This document shows positions 19,473 through 27,775 of a stretch of 64,000 nt of DNA, piece after piece (the first letter of the stretch is position 1; every line of letters starts with the position of its first letter). Source of the stretch: Vibrio tubiashii ATCC 19109 (GTDB lineage: Bacteria; Pseudomonadota; Gammaproteobacteria; Enterobacterales; Vibrionaceae); NCBI RefSeq assembly GCF_000772105.1, contig NZ_CP009354.1, positions 2,914,001 to 2,978,000 of the forward strand, written 5' to 3'. Under the pieces are notes generated by a model. That model ran no database searches and had not been told where the DNA came from. It was given only the letters and a program-made list of their open reading frames with translations. The position numbers and the translations under genes were made by a program.

Positions 19473-20180
19473 ATGAACAATTCCCCTTCTTGTTCTGTCG
19501 TTGAGCTTGAGCAAGTCTCCTTTACTTGGCCTGGCAACGAACATCCCACATTAGATATTCCTTCTCTCACGATTAAGCGTGGTGAACACCTATTTATAAA
19601 AGGACCAAGCGGATGTGGTAAATCAACACTGCTTGGCTTACTCACAGGGATAAACACGGCAACTTCCGGACAAGTGGCTGTACTAGGCGAAAACCTGACG
19701 CAAATGTCAGGTAGCCGACGAGACAAATTTCGCGCCAACCATATCGGTTATATCTTTCAGCAGTTTAACTTACTGCCTTATTTAAGCGTGATTGAAAACG
19801 TCACCTTACCTTGTCAGTTTTCTACCTTACGCCGTCAGCAAGTGGACGGAGATTTACTCTCTAATGCTAAGCAATTGCTCGAAAAACTGCGCTTACCCTC
19901 TGAACTGCTCGATAAACCTGTCGTTGAACTCAGTATTGGACAACAACAAAGAGTCGCGGCAGCACGAGCCTTAATTGGTAAACCCAAAGTCATCATCGCG
20001 GACGAGCCAACCTCTTCACTCGATTACGACAACCGTACCGCCTTTATCGAACTGTTACTTGACCAAGTGAACCAAGCGGACTCAACGCTACTATTTGTCA
20101 GTCATGACCCGACATTAGAACCGTTGTTTGATCGCACCATCAATCTTCAACAGTTAAACCAAGCAGGAGGTCACCAATGA
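19473..20180 (+). CDS. ABC transporter ATP-binding protein of the zinc locus
   Basis: A 235-residue ABC ATPase of the LolD/MacB-like type: Walker A GPSGCGKST, Q-loop FQQFNLLPYLS, signature LSIGQQQRVAAARAL, Walker B VIIADEPTSSLD and a switch His in FVSHD. The signature has SIGQQ in place of the usual SGGQQ. Its stop overlaps the start of the FtsX-type permease gene (ATGA), so both make one complex. The context (Zur-like operator, zinc-binding protein) points to the transporter of the Zrg zinc system; such a permease type usually works as a mechanotransmitter, so whether it moves zinc directly is open. Confidence 0.9.
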   Translation: MNNSPSCSVVELEQVSFTWPGNEHPTLDIPSLTIKRGEHLFIKGPSGCGKSTLLGLLTGINTATSGQVAVLGENLTQMSGSRRDKFRANHIGYIFQQFNLLPYLSVIENVTLPCQFSTLRRQQVDGDLLSNAKQLLEKLRLPSELLDKPVVELSIGQQQRVAAARALIGKPKVIIADEPTSSLDYDNRTAFIELLLDQVNQADSTLLFVSHDPTLEPLFDRTINLQQLNQAGGHQ

Positions 20181-21436
20181 CACCGACACTTACCCTAGCT
20201 TGGAAAAGTGTGCGCAACCGTAAAGTCACCGCCATTCTCACTATTCTAACGGTGGCGATTTCAGTCATTTTATTACTAGGGGTCGAGCGTATTCGCACAC
20301 AAGCAAAAGACAGTTTTGCCAATACGATTTCTGGTACTGATTTGATTGTCGGTGGTCGCTCTGGCCAAGTGAATCTGTTGCTTTATTCGGTATTTAGAAT
20401 CGGTAACGCGACCAACAACATCGACTGGAAGAGTTACCAAGAATTTAGCCAACATCGCACCGTAAAGTGGGCTATTCCAATTTCACTGGGCGACTCCCAT
20501 AAAGGCTTTCGAGTCATGGGAACCAACCATAGCTACTTTGAGCATTACCGCTATGGCCAGAAGCAAAACCTAGCTTTTAGTCAAGGTAAAGAGTTTGATG
20601 GCTTGTTCGATGCTGTGATCGGTTCAGACGTTGCTCGCACACTGAATTACCAATTGGGAAGTGAAATGATCATTGCTCATGGCATCAGTGATGTCGGTTT
20701 CAGCCGCCATGAAAACGCCCCGTTTAGAGTAGTTGGAATCCTAGCGCCTACAGGTACCCCTGTAGACAAGACAGTTCACGTTTCATTAGAAGCGATTGAA
20801 GCGATTCATGTGGGCTGGGAGTCAGGTGCAAACCTAGGCAATAACCCGACGGCTGAACAGCTCGAGTCTATGAACTTCAAACCGCAACAGATTACAGCGG
20901 TGTTACTCGGTCTTAATTCAAAAATCCAAACCTTTGCTCTGCAGAGACAAATAAACAACTACTTAAAAGAACCGCTCAGCGCTATTCTTCCAGGTGTTGC
21001 TCTACATGAACTGTGGGGCATGATGTCGGTTGCGGAACAAGCGTTAATGGCAGTATCGATATTTGTCGTTGTCGCGGGTTTACTCGGTATGTTGTCGAGC
21101 CTGCTCACCAGTCTGCAAGAGCGCCGTCGAGAAATGGCCATTCTTCGTGCGATGGGCGCAAGGCCAAGGCATGTATTTAGCTTGTTAATTTTAGAAGCGA
21201 GTGTGCTGACTTTTATAGGCTTACTAGTGGGGACTATCGGTCTATACTCCATGCTCTCTATCGCAGGTCCACTAATCCAGCAGAATTATGGAATCAATGT
21301 CCAGATGAGCGCTTTATCCCACTACGAGTGGATGCTGTTGGCGGCAGTGCAACTGGCAGGTACTATTATCGGCTTTATTCCCGCATTTAGAGCATATCGA
21401 CAATCGCTCAGCGACGGTATGACAATAAGAGTTTAG
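20177..21436 (+). CDS. FtsX/MacB-type ABC permease of the zinc locus
   Basis: A 419-residue permease with the FtsX-like layout: one membrane segment near residues 20-37, a periplasmic MacB-type domain of about 230 residues, then three membrane segments from about residue 285 to the end. The coupling region RRREMAILRAMGARPRHVFSLLILEA is typical. The start overlaps the ATPase stop by 4 bases and the DUF3299 gene follows after 3 bases. It forms a transporter with the preceding ATPase; zinc as the substrate is inferred from the operon. Confidence 0.9.
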   Translation: MTPTLTLAWKSVRNRKVTAILTILTVAISVILLLGVERIRTQAKDSFANTISGTDLIVGGRSGQVNLLLYSVFRIGNATNNIDWKSYQEFSQHRTVKWAIPISLGDSHKGFRVMGTNHSYFEHYRYGQKQNLAFSQGKEFDGLFDAVIGSDVARTLNYQLGSEMIIAHGISDVGFSRHENAPFRVVGILAPTGTPVDKTVHVSLEAIEAIHVGWESGANLGNNPTAEQLESMNFKPQQITAVLLGLNSKIQTFALQRQINNYLKEPLSAILPGVALHELWGMMSVAEQALMAVSIFVVVAGLLGMLSSLLTSLQERRREMAILRAMGARPRHVFSLLILEASVLTFIGLLVGTIGLYSMLSIAGPLIQQNYGINVQMSALSHYEWMLLAAVQLAGTIIGFIPAFRAYRQSLSDGMTIRV

Positions 21437-21439
21437 ATT

Positions 21440-21937
21440 ATGAAAAAACTACTCATGATAGTGATGACTGTGATGACCTTAGGTCTAGCAAGCGTCAGTA
21501 GTCACGCAGAAGATACACTTACTTTGGAGTGGATTGATCTCATCCCAGAAAGTGAGCGCAATCAGTTTGATTCTTATGGTATGCCCGCTATCGATCACTC
21601 TGGCGGCAGCATGGAACAATCCATGGTCGGCAGTGTAAGACAAGAGCTTAACGGCAGTAAGGTGAAGATCCCGGGCTTTGTTATTCCTCTTGAAGGGGAT
21701 GCAAATATGGTGACGGAATTTCTACTCGTGCCATATTTTGGAGCATGTATCCACGTGCCACCGCCACCACCAAACCAAATTATCTATGTTAACTTCCCTA
21801 AAGGCGCACCAGTACAGCAACTTTGGGATGTGGTCTACGTGATAGGGACGCTAAAAACAGAAACGGTTAGCCATGAATTGGCACAAACAGGTTACGTCAT
21901 ACAAGGCACAGAGATCGCCGAGTACGATGACTACTAA
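21440..21937 (+). CDS. DUF3299 periplasmic protein of the zinc locus
   Basis: A 165-residue exported protein with a signal peptide (cleavage near SHA-EDT) and the DUF3299 core KIPGFVIPLEGD ... FLLVPYFGACIHVPPPPPNQ. The conserved Cys and His next to the proline run look like possible metal ligands. Its biochemical role is not known to me; homologues accompany DUF2796 proteins and FtsX-type transporters, so it is likely an accessory of the same zinc system. It is the last gene of the operon; no clear terminator follows. Confidence 0.85.
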   Translation: MKKLLMIVMTVMTLGLASVSSHAEDTLTLEWIDLIPESERNQFDSYGMPAIDHSGGSMEQSMVGSVRQELNGSKVKIPGFVIPLEGDANMVTEFLLVPYFGACIHVPPPPPNQIIYVNFPKGAPVQQLWDVVYVIGTLKTETVSHELAQTGYVIQGTEIAEYDDY

Positions 21938-21974
21938 TTGTTAATAAAAATAAGCAGCCTGTTAATTGCCAATC

Positions 21975-22079
21975 TTAGGACAAATAGCTAGAAAGATAGC
22001 TCAGTACACCTAGGTAAACTAGTAACAGTAGGGCAATTGACAGGTGCTTTTTCAGTTTATTCTCATTGAAATACTTCAT
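21975..22079 (-). CDS. Small membrane protein of 34 residues
   Basis: A short ORF on the minus strand reading MKYFNENKLKKHLS, then a hydrophobic segment (IALLLLVYLGVLSYL), ending SSYLS. GAGGGG lies 4 bases before the ATG, a strong ribosome binding site. A positively charged N-terminus followed by one membrane span of about 18 residues is typical of bacterial small membrane proteins. It lies alone in the space between the zinc operon and the TIGR03899-like gene, pointing toward the former. No function is recognised. Confidence 0.55.
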   Translation of the reverse strand: MKYFNENKLKKHLSIALLLLVYLGVLSYLSSYLS

Positions 22080-22237
22080 AAGCCCCTCAAAATTAACGAT
22101 AACAATTTTAACAACTTGTTATCATTTATGGTAGCGATATTTTTATAAACTGGCTCACAGTCTTTTTCTGGCAGGCTTACGCGTTCCGAGGTACAGTTAA
22201 TACTTAACGTTAAGCATCTGATGGCTAAGGAAATAGC

Positions 22238-23134
22238 ATGTCTGAGACGAGCAAGCCGGTGATCATTGAGCACCAATCGGAACAAACTAACCGACACGAA
22301 AAAAAGTCGAGTTACATCAAAGACAGCGCCAGTCGCGTGCTTAACATTGCTCAAACCTATGGCTTAGATGCACTACTACAGAGTGAAAAACCTGAGAAAA
22401 GTATGCTTGAGCGGGCTCTGATTCGTGAGCGTAAACGTAAAGAGCTAAGGCAGAAAAATCTCGAACAAATTCTTAAGCTTGCTCATATCTCTTGTAAAGA
22501 TGAGACCGCAGGTGACCCTGACCAAGACTGGCTGTACCGCTTTTTCGATATGGCGCAAGAAGTCCACAATCACTCCATGCAACGCCTATGGGCTCAGGTG
22601 TTAAAACGCGAAGTAACCAACCCCGGTTCAACGTCAATGAAAGCGTTAAAAGTCCTGCAAGACATGACACCAAAAGAAGCGCAAATTCTCCAACGCGCCG
22701 CTGCACTAGCCTGTAGTTTTGGCGGTGATAACAGCCGCAAGTTATTGGTCGGTTATCGCGCCCAAGGCGGCATTTTCAGTTTTGGTAAGCGCAATATCAC
22801 CGGCAATATCAACGTCGGTAACTTCCAACTGCCCTACTCTAGTCTGCTTGTGTTATTTGAACTCGGTTTAATGCACGGAACGGAATTAGAATCGGGTGAA
22901 ATTGAGCTCGACTCTCCACTCCCCCTCACTTATCAAGGCAAAAAGCTATCACTTCAAGCCCACAGCAAAGGTGTACGCTTGCTTTACTATCGTTTCAGCC
23001 CAACTGGTAATGAACTATGTAAATTGCTCGGTAACAAACCCAACATGCAATATTACGATCAAATGGTTGCCCTACTGAGCCAGAAATTTACCGCTAGCAC
23101 AGACGCTCAGCCGAGTGTGGATACGACGGTTTAG
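22238..23134 (+). CDS. TIGR03899-like protein of unknown function
   Basis: A 298-residue soluble protein. An N-terminal basic helical stretch (about residues 50-90, rich in Arg, Lys and Glu) precedes a conserved core (DPDQDWLYRFFDMAQEV, then MQRLWAQVLKREV and LKVLQDMTPKEAQ) and a C-terminal domain with many beta-like segments. I recognise this as the Vibrio/Shewanella family TIGR03899, which has no assigned function. AAGGAAATAGC precedes the ATG. The stop codon is followed immediately by an octamer tandem repeat. Confidence 0.75.
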   Translation: MSETSKPVIIEHQSEQTNRHEKKSSYIKDSASRVLNIAQTYGLDALLQSEKPEKSMLERALIRERKRKELRQKNLEQILKLAHISCKDETAGDPDQDWLYRFFDMAQEVHNHSMQRLWAQVLKREVTNPGSTSMKALKVLQDMTPKEAQILQRAAALACSFGGDNSRKLLVGYRAQGGIFSFGKRNITGNINVGNFQLPYSSLLVLFELGLMHGTELESGEIELDSPLPLTYQGKKLSLQAHSKGVRLLYYRFSPTGNELCKLLGNKPNMQYYDQMVALLSQKFTASTDAQPSVDTTV

Positions 23135-23190
23135 GAGAGCTGGAGAGCTGGAGAGCTGGAGAGCTGGAGAGCTGGAGAGCTGGAGAGCTA
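23135..23190. repeat. Octamer tandem repeat, seven units
   Basis: GAGAGCTG is repeated six times and followed by one variant unit GAGAGCTA, 56 bases with no other deviation. It begins at the base after the TAG stop of the preceding gene, so the unit number can vary without changing the protein. Confidence 0.97.
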
Positions 23191-23237
23191 TCATTGCTTG
23201 AAGTTAGCAGGACGTCAACTCTCGTTTTCTAGCAAGG

Positions 23238-23285
23238 CGAAGCCCGATCCCGTCATCCAGAAGCGCAACGTTCCCGCTTCCCAAA
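23238..23285. repeat. 48-base direct repeat, copy A
   Basis: Matches 23429-23476 at 42 of 48 positions without gaps. Five of the six differences are C/T and one is A/G, so all are transitions. The two copies flank about 143 bases. Confidence 0.9.
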
Positions 23286-23306
23286 TCTTATTTAAATCTA
23301 TTGATT

Positions 23307-23411
23307 TGTCATCCCCGAGAATGAGGAACGAGTGAGTTGGGGATCTCTTAAAGCAAGTCGAATACTCTATGAGATTCCCTACTCCTTCCTTCGTCAGTCT
23401 ATGGAATGACA
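23307..23411. repeat. Short element with inverted ends, MITE-like
   Basis: TGTCATCCC at 23307-23315 and GGAATGACA at 23403-23411 are inverted copies with one mismatch. The 105-base element lies between the two direct repeats. It resembles non-coding interspersed sequences I recall from Vibrio genomes, but copy number cannot be judged from one window. Confidence 0.5.
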
Positions 23412-23428
23412 GCTTTTCTCTCGAAGGA

Positions 23429-23476
23429 CGAAGTCCGACCCCGTTATCCAGAAGCGTAGCGTTCCCGCTTTCCAAA
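23429..23476. repeat. 48-base direct repeat, copy B
   Basis: Partner of the copy at 23238-23285. Its right end runs into the A-rich side of the pgi terminator. Confidence 0.9.
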
Positions 23477-23503
23477 ACAAAAACGCCAACCCTAAGGTTG
23501 GCG
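23472..23503 (-). terminator. Intrinsic terminator of pgi
   Basis: On the minus strand CGCCAACC and GGTTGGCG form an 8-bp perfect stem with a 4-base loop, followed by TTTTTGTTTTGG. It is the first good terminator after the pgi stop. Confidence 0.85.
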
Positions 23504-23536
23504 TCATAAGATTTGGATAGCCTAAATAATTGGAGT

Positions 23537-23622
23537 GGCAGCTAGGCGACAAGTAAGTTCAGCCCAATGAGCATAGGGGCTCTATTCGATTTGGGTGAAC
23601 TTACGCAGTCAACAACGCTGCC
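23537..23622. repeat. Foldable interspersed repeat downstream of pgi
   Basis: GGCAGC (23537-23542) pairs with GCTGCC (23617-23622), and inside them GTAAGTTCAGCCCA (23553-23566) pairs with TGGGTGAACTTAC (23592-23604), allowing one unpaired base. I recall closely similar sequences between genes in many Vibrio genomes. It would be part of the pgi 3' untranslated RNA. Confidence 0.6.
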
Positions 23623-23641
23623 GCTTCAAGTATGACGGCTA

Positions 23642-25294
23642 TTAAGCTTTGAACGCTTTAAATGCGTTGATCAGACCATTCGTCGAGCTATCGTGTGAGC
23701 TGATTGCCGACTCATCAGCAAGCTCAGGTAGGATTTGGTTAGCTAGCTGTTTACCTAGCTCAACACCCCACTGATCGAAACTGAAGATATTCCAGATAAC
23801 GCCTTGAGCAAAGATCTTGTGCTCGTACATCGCAATCAAGTTACCTAGCGTACGCGGAGTAATTTGCTTCACTAGGATAGAGTTAGTTGGGCGGTTACCT
23901 TCAAATACTTTGAATGGTGCTAGCGTCGCCGCTTCTTCTTCACTCTTACCTGCTTTGGCAAATTCCGCTTTCACTGTTGCTTCATCTTTACCAAATGCTA
24001 GTGCTTCTGTTTGAGCAAAGAAGTTAGACATTAGCTTCTGGTGGTGATCGCCTGCAGGGTTGTGGCTGATTGCTGGTGCAATGAAGTCACATGGGATCAG
24101 CTTAGTGCCTTGGTGAATTAGCTGGTAGAACGCGTGCTGACCGTTAGTACCTGGCTCACCCCAAATGATTGGGCCAGTTTGGTAAGTCACTGCGTTACCG
24201 TCACGATCTACATACTTACCGTTAGATTCCATGTTGCCTTGTTGGAAGTAAGCAGCAAAACGGTGCATGTACTGATCGTATGGCAAGATTGCTTCAGACT
24301 CAGCGCCGTGGAAGTTGTTGTACCATAGACCAACAAGAGCAAGGATAACTGGAATGTTACTTTCTAGTTCAGTCGACGCAAAGTGGTTATCCATCTCATG
24401 AGCACCATCAAGTAGCTCAATGAAGTTGTCGTAACCAACCGCTAGTGCAATTGACAGACCGATCGCTGACCATAATGAGTAACGACCACCAACCCAGTCC
24501 CAGAACTCAAACATGTTGTCTGTATCGATACCAAATTCAGATACCGCTGACGCATTCGTTGATAGTGCAGCGAAGTGCTTAGCAACGTGCGCTTCATCGC
24601 CTGCCGACTCAAGGAACCAGTCACGAGCACTGTGCGCGTTGGTCATGGTTTCTTGCGTAGTAAACGTCTTAGATGCAACCAAGAATAGCGTCGTTTCTGG
24701 GTTTACTTTCTTCAGTGTCTCTACGATGTGAGTGCCATCAACGTTAGAAACGAAGTGTAGGTTTAGATGGTTTGTGTATGGTGCAAGCGCTTCAGTCACC
24801 ATATAAGGACCAAGGTCAGAACCACCGATACCGATGTTCACAACGTCAGTAATCGCTTTGCCTGTGTAGCCTTTCCACTCACCGCCGATAACACGCTCAG
24901 TGAATGATTTCATTTTTTCGAGCACTGCATTGACCGCTGGCATCACATCTTCGCCACCAACCATTACAGGCTTGTTGCTACGGTTACGTAGTGCAGTATG
25001 AAGCACTGCGCGACCTTCTGTTTGGTTGATCGCTTCACCACTGAACATCGCTTCGATTGCTGATTTAAGCTCAGTTTCGTTTGCAAGTGCGAACAGGTGT
25101 TTCATGGTTTCTTCATTGATTAGGTTTTTAGAGTAATCAACTAGAATGTCATTGCCGAAACGCGTAGAGAATTTATCAAAACGTGCTGCATCTTGTGCAA
25201 ACAGATCTTTTAGATCCATATCTTGTGCAGATTCGAAGTGCGCTGTTAGCGCGTTCCAAGCTTGTGTTTGCGTTGGATTGATATTTTTCAACAT
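23642..25294 (-). CDS. pgi: Glucose-6-phosphate isomerase
   Basis: Interconverts glucose 6-phosphate and fructose 6-phosphate in glycolysis. The 550-residue protein is of normal length and has the family signatures [33 protein letters not shown] and GRYSLWS, with the C-terminal [15 protein letters not shown] segment bearing the catalytic Lys. ATG at 25294 starts [13 protein letters not shown]. It is a single-gene unit, divergent from yjbQ across 297 bases and ended by the hairpin at 23472-23503. Confidence 0.98.
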   Translation of the reverse strand: MLKNINPTQTQAWNALTAHFESAQDMDLKDLFAQDAARFDKFSTRFGNDILVDYSKNLINEETMKHLFALANETELKSAIEAMFSGEAINQTEGRAVLHTALRNRSNKPVMVGGEDVMPAVNAVLEKMKSFTERVIGGEWKGYTGKAITDVVNIGIGGSDLGPYMVTEALAPYTNHLNLHFVSNVDGTHIVETLKKVNPETTLFLVASKTFTTQETMTNAHSARDWFLESAGDEAHVAKHFAALSTNASAVSEFGIDTDNMFEFWDWVGGRYSLWSAIGLSIALAVGYDNFIELLDGAHEMDNHFASTELESNIPVILALVGLWYNNFHGAESEAILPYDQYMHRFAAYFQQGNMESNGKYVDRDGNAVTYQTGPIIWGEPGTNGQHAFYQLIHQGTKLIPCDFIAPAISHNPAGDHHQKLMSNFFAQTEALAFGKDEATVKAEFAKAGKSEEEAATLAPFKVFEGNRPTNSILVKQITPRTLGNLIAMYEHKIFAQGVIWNIFSFDQWGVELGKQLANQILPELADESAISSHDSSTNGLINAFKAFKA

Positions 25295-25591
25295 GGTTAC
25301 TATCCCGATGTTACAGTAGGTTTTATTCCATACAGCCTAGCGAAAACTGGTGGAATCCCCGATTAAGCAAAATAATAATATTAGGTATGTTAGGGCAAAA
25401 TGCCACAAAACAAGACTTTGTAATTTTTTTTCAAGCGCACATTATGACGTAGGCGACCCTCACTCACATTGAGTTAGGTCACGTTCCCTGCTTCAAAACT
25501 AAACAAACGTCATATGAGCGTTTAGGATTGTATCACTAACCTAGAGCAAGCTTAACGAGAGCTCAAGTTCAAATTGTAAGCAGACATCCAT

Positions 25592-26017
25592 ATGTGGACT
25601 CAAAAAATCATTCAAATCCCAGCTAAGCAGCGCGGATTTCATCTCATTACCGATGAAATTGAACAACAATTACCTCAAATATCTGGCTATTCTGTCGGTT
25701 TATTACAGCTATTTATTCAGCATACCTCGGCAAGCTTAACCATCAATGAAAACGCTGACCCAACCGTGAGACACGATATGGAAAAGCATTTCAACCACTC
25801 TGTTCCAGAACGCGCACCGTATTACAAACACACCTACGAAGGGGATGACGATATGCCCGCTCATATTAAAGCCTCGACATTAGGCTGTAGTGTGCTGATT
25901 CCGATTAGTCAGGGCAGACTGGCACTCGGGACATGGCAGGGAGTCTATTTGGGAGAGCATCGCGATTACGGCGGTAGCCGGACAATTATCGCGACCTTAC
26001 AAGGTGAGCAGTACTAA
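25592..26017 (+). CDS. yjbQ: YjbQ-like protein (UPF0047 family)
   Basis: A 141-residue cytoplasmic protein. The sequence [29 protein letters not shown], ending with [17 protein letters not shown], is the UPF0047/YjbQ signature. E. coli YjbQ was reported to have weak thiamine-phosphate synthase activity, and database names follow that; the physiological role is unclear. It stands alone between pgi (divergent) and a bidirectional terminator. Confidence 0.88.
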   Translation: MWTQKIIQIPAKQRGFHLITDEIEQQLPQISGYSVGLLQLFIQHTSASLTINENADPTVRHDMEKHFNHSVPERAPYYKHTYEGDDDMPAHIKASTLGCSVLIPISQGRLALGTWQGVYLGEHRDYGGSRTIIATLQGEQY

Positions 26018-26026
26018 GCATATTTA

Positions 26027-26051
26027 AAAACGGAGCCATTGGCTCCGTTTT
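26027..26051. terminator. Bidirectional terminator between yjbQ and azlD
   Basis: AAAACGGAGCC and GGCTCCGTTTT form an 11-bp perfect stem around ATT, between two convergent genes. Confidence 0.9.
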
Positions 26052-26079
26052 AGGTGTAGGGTTAGTAATTGGAAGTAAG

Positions 26080-26400
26080 TTATAGAATCGCTTGGAACAA
26101 AAGTAGCGAAGCAACGCCACTCACCACGACCCAAACAAGGTCGAATCTTAAGCTAACTAGAGTACATACGATGGCTGCCAATACTTTAGGGTTTTCCAAA
26201 TTAAAGGCAATCTCTGATCCTGTACCCAGAATCTCTAGCGCAATAATGGCAGGTAACACGGTGACAGGAACAAAACGCAGCGTTTTCTTTAAGCGCGGAG
26301 ACATTTCAAATGAACCCGCAAAGGCGATCACACTAAAGCGAATCGCGACAGTCACAATCGCCATAGACACTGTCAGTAGAATGAACGTTGATGTTTCCAT
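26080..26400 (-). CDS. azlD: AzlD-family membrane protein (small subunit of amino acid exporter)
   Basis: A 106-residue protein with about four membrane segments and the AzlD features FSVIAFAGSFEMSPRLKKTLRFVPVTVLPAI. AzlC/AzlD pairs form exporters of branched-chain amino acids or analogues; the substrate here is not known. The start is one base after the azlC stop, so the two are translated together. Confidence 0.88.
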   Translation of the reverse strand: METSTFILLTVSMAIVTVAIRFSVIAFAGSFEMSPRLKKTLRFVPVTVLPAIIALEILGTGSEIAFNLENPKVLAAIVCTLVSLRFDLVWVVVSGVASLLLFQAIL

Positions 26401-26401
26401 G

Positions 26402-27133
26402 TTATGCGCCCTCAGCTTGTGCTTTCAATGTTGTTTCAGATTCAAGTTGTTGCTTTTCAGTAGATAAATCCATTTGATAGCCAGCAAACACCCCTAAAGC
26501 AGCAGCGATTACAAGACCTAATGAGTGAGGCAAACCAGAAAGCAAGATGCCCGCAAACGTCGCAACAAGCGCGGCGACAATACATTCGCGGCTTCTCACT
26601 TGTGGAATAACAATCGCGATAAAGGCTGCAACCATCGCAAACTCTAATCCGTAGTTGGCAATATCAGGGAAAGAGGCACCAATGAGTGCACCTGCACAGT
26701 TCGCTAGCACCCAGTTAGCCCAGAAGCCTCCCATCACCGCTAGGTAAAACCAATGCCGACCTTCTTTCTCTTTTTTCATTTCGGTGATGCTTGAGGCATA
26801 CACTTCATCCGTTAACCCATAAGACATTAAGAAACGGATATGTAGTGGGTATTGTTTGACATGCTCAGACAGAGAAGCGCTATAGAGCACATGGCGTAAA
26901 TTGATAATAAAAGTGGTTAAAGCGATCACGGCAATACTCGCGCCATTTTGCAATAGCCCTAACGCCACCATTTGGGCAGAGCCCGCAAATACAGTAAAAG
27001 ACCAAAGAGTACTTTGTACGACATCCATTCCAGACTGAATACTCAGTGCGCCAACGATAAATGAAAATGGGAATGCTCCTAAGCAAAGTGGAGCAATCGC
27101 GGTCAAACCCGCTTTGATTAATTTACCTTTCAT
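26402..27133 (-). CDS. azlC: AzlC-family membrane protein (large subunit of amino acid exporter)
   Basis: From ATG at 27133 the product is 243 residues with the AzlC opening GLTAIAPLCLGAFPFSFIVGAL, the FAGSAQMVALGLL motif and LRHVLYSASLSEHVK followed by LTDEVYASS. The open frame runs back to 27241, but this extra part is unlike the family; the ribosome binding site at 27133 is weak, so the start is not certain. Pairs with azlD. It is divergent from ridA across 250 bases that carry an FNR-like site. Confidence 0.87.
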   Translation of the reverse strand: MKGKLIKAGLTAIAPLCLGAFPFSFIVGALSIQSGMDVVQSTLWSFTVFAGSAQMVALGLLQNGASIAVIALTTFIINLRHVLYSASLSEHVKQYPLHIRFLMSYGLTDEVYASSITEMKKEKEGRHWFYLAVMGGFWANWVLANCAGALIGASFPDIANYGLEFAMVAAFIAIVIPQVRSRECIVAALVATFAGILLSGLPHSLGLVIAAALGVFAGYQMDLSTEKQQLESETTLKAQAEGA

Positions 27134-27279
27134 AACAGTGTCTCTGTGTAAGTTTTGAGCGAATATATTCCACATCAAACAATCTTTCAACATCAAATAT
27201 GCAAAATTATTTGAAAAGATAATCAAGATCAAAAAACACAACCAACCCTTCCAGCAAAAGGAACTTACAGAAACAATAT

Positions 27280-27293
27280 TGACTTAAATCAAT
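27280..27293. promoter_or_regulatory. FNR-like site in the azlC/ridA divergent region
   Basis: TTGACTTAAATCAA matches the FNR consensus TTGAT-N4-ATCAA at nine of ten fixed positions. It lies about 90 bases upstream of ridA. A chance match is possible in this AT-rich stretch. Confidence 0.4.
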
Positions 27294-27383
27294 TTCCAAG
27301 ACTTGTTAAATGCAACTAAATTTGCAATATTATTCGCACAAACAAGATAAAGGTATTGTGTAATACCTAAATTAGGAACAAGT

Positions 27384-27764
27384 ATGAAATCATTAGTAAC
27401 CGCACCAAGTGCACCTGAAGCCATCGGCCCTTACTCACACGGTACGACATTTGAAAACCTCATTTTCACCTCTGGTCAATTACCAGTATGCAAAGCGCTT
27501 GGTGGTGTAGTTGAAGGCGGTATTACTGAACAATCGAAAAAGTCTCTTGAAAACTTAGTGGCTGTTCTAGAAGCAGCAGGTGGTAGTGCTGAAACAGTAC
27601 TGAAAACCACTTGCTACCTAGCAAATATTGAAGACTTCGCTGCATTCAATGCAGTCTACGCAGAGGTATTCAAAACCGATTGCCCAGCACGCAGCTGCTT
27701 CGCGGTCAAAGATCTACCTATGGGTGTCTTAGTCGAAGTTGAAGCAATCGCTCATAAAAAATAA
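27384..27764 (+). CDS. ridA: RidA family enamine/imine deaminase
   Basis: A 126-residue Rid protein with [15 protein letters not shown], the conserved Arg in CPARSCFAV and Glu in LVEVEAIA. RidA enzymes hydrolyse reactive 2-aminoacrylate and related enamines to ketoacids. ATTAGGAAC lies before the ATG. The stop is 11 bases before the CyuA-like gene, whose reaction passes through 2-aminoacrylate, so RidA probably clears a by-product of its operon partner (inference). Confidence 0.92.
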   Translation: MKSLVTAPSAPEAIGPYSHGTTFENLIFTSGQLPVCKALGGVVEGGITEQSKKSLENLVAVLEAAGGSAETVLKTTCYLANIEDFAAFNAVYAEVFKTDCPARSCFAVKDLPMGVLVEVEAIAHKK

Positions 27765-27775
27765 GGGTTAAAACT

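Larger units (their letters stand above)
23135..23641. other. Repeat-rich intergenic region between the TIGR03899-like gene and pgi
   Basis: No credible gene. It holds the octamer array, two copies of a 48-base direct repeat around an element with short inverted ends, the pgi terminator, and a separate foldable repeat (23537-23622). An 86-codon minus-strand frame at 23215-23475 is just translation of the repeats. Confidence 0.85.

Noticed and set aside
22076..22354. Minus-strand frame of 92 codons
   Set aside because: Overlaps the start of the TIGR03899-like gene and the promoter region. No start signal; composition unlike a real protein.
23215..23475. Minus-strand frame of 86 codons
   Set aside because: Lies wholly over interspersed repeats, has no ribosome binding site, and the protein has no coherent domain.
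25295..25591. Possible gene or site in the pgi/yjbQ divergent region
   Set aside because: Only AT-rich promoter-like sequence was seen; no palindrome or ORF with support.
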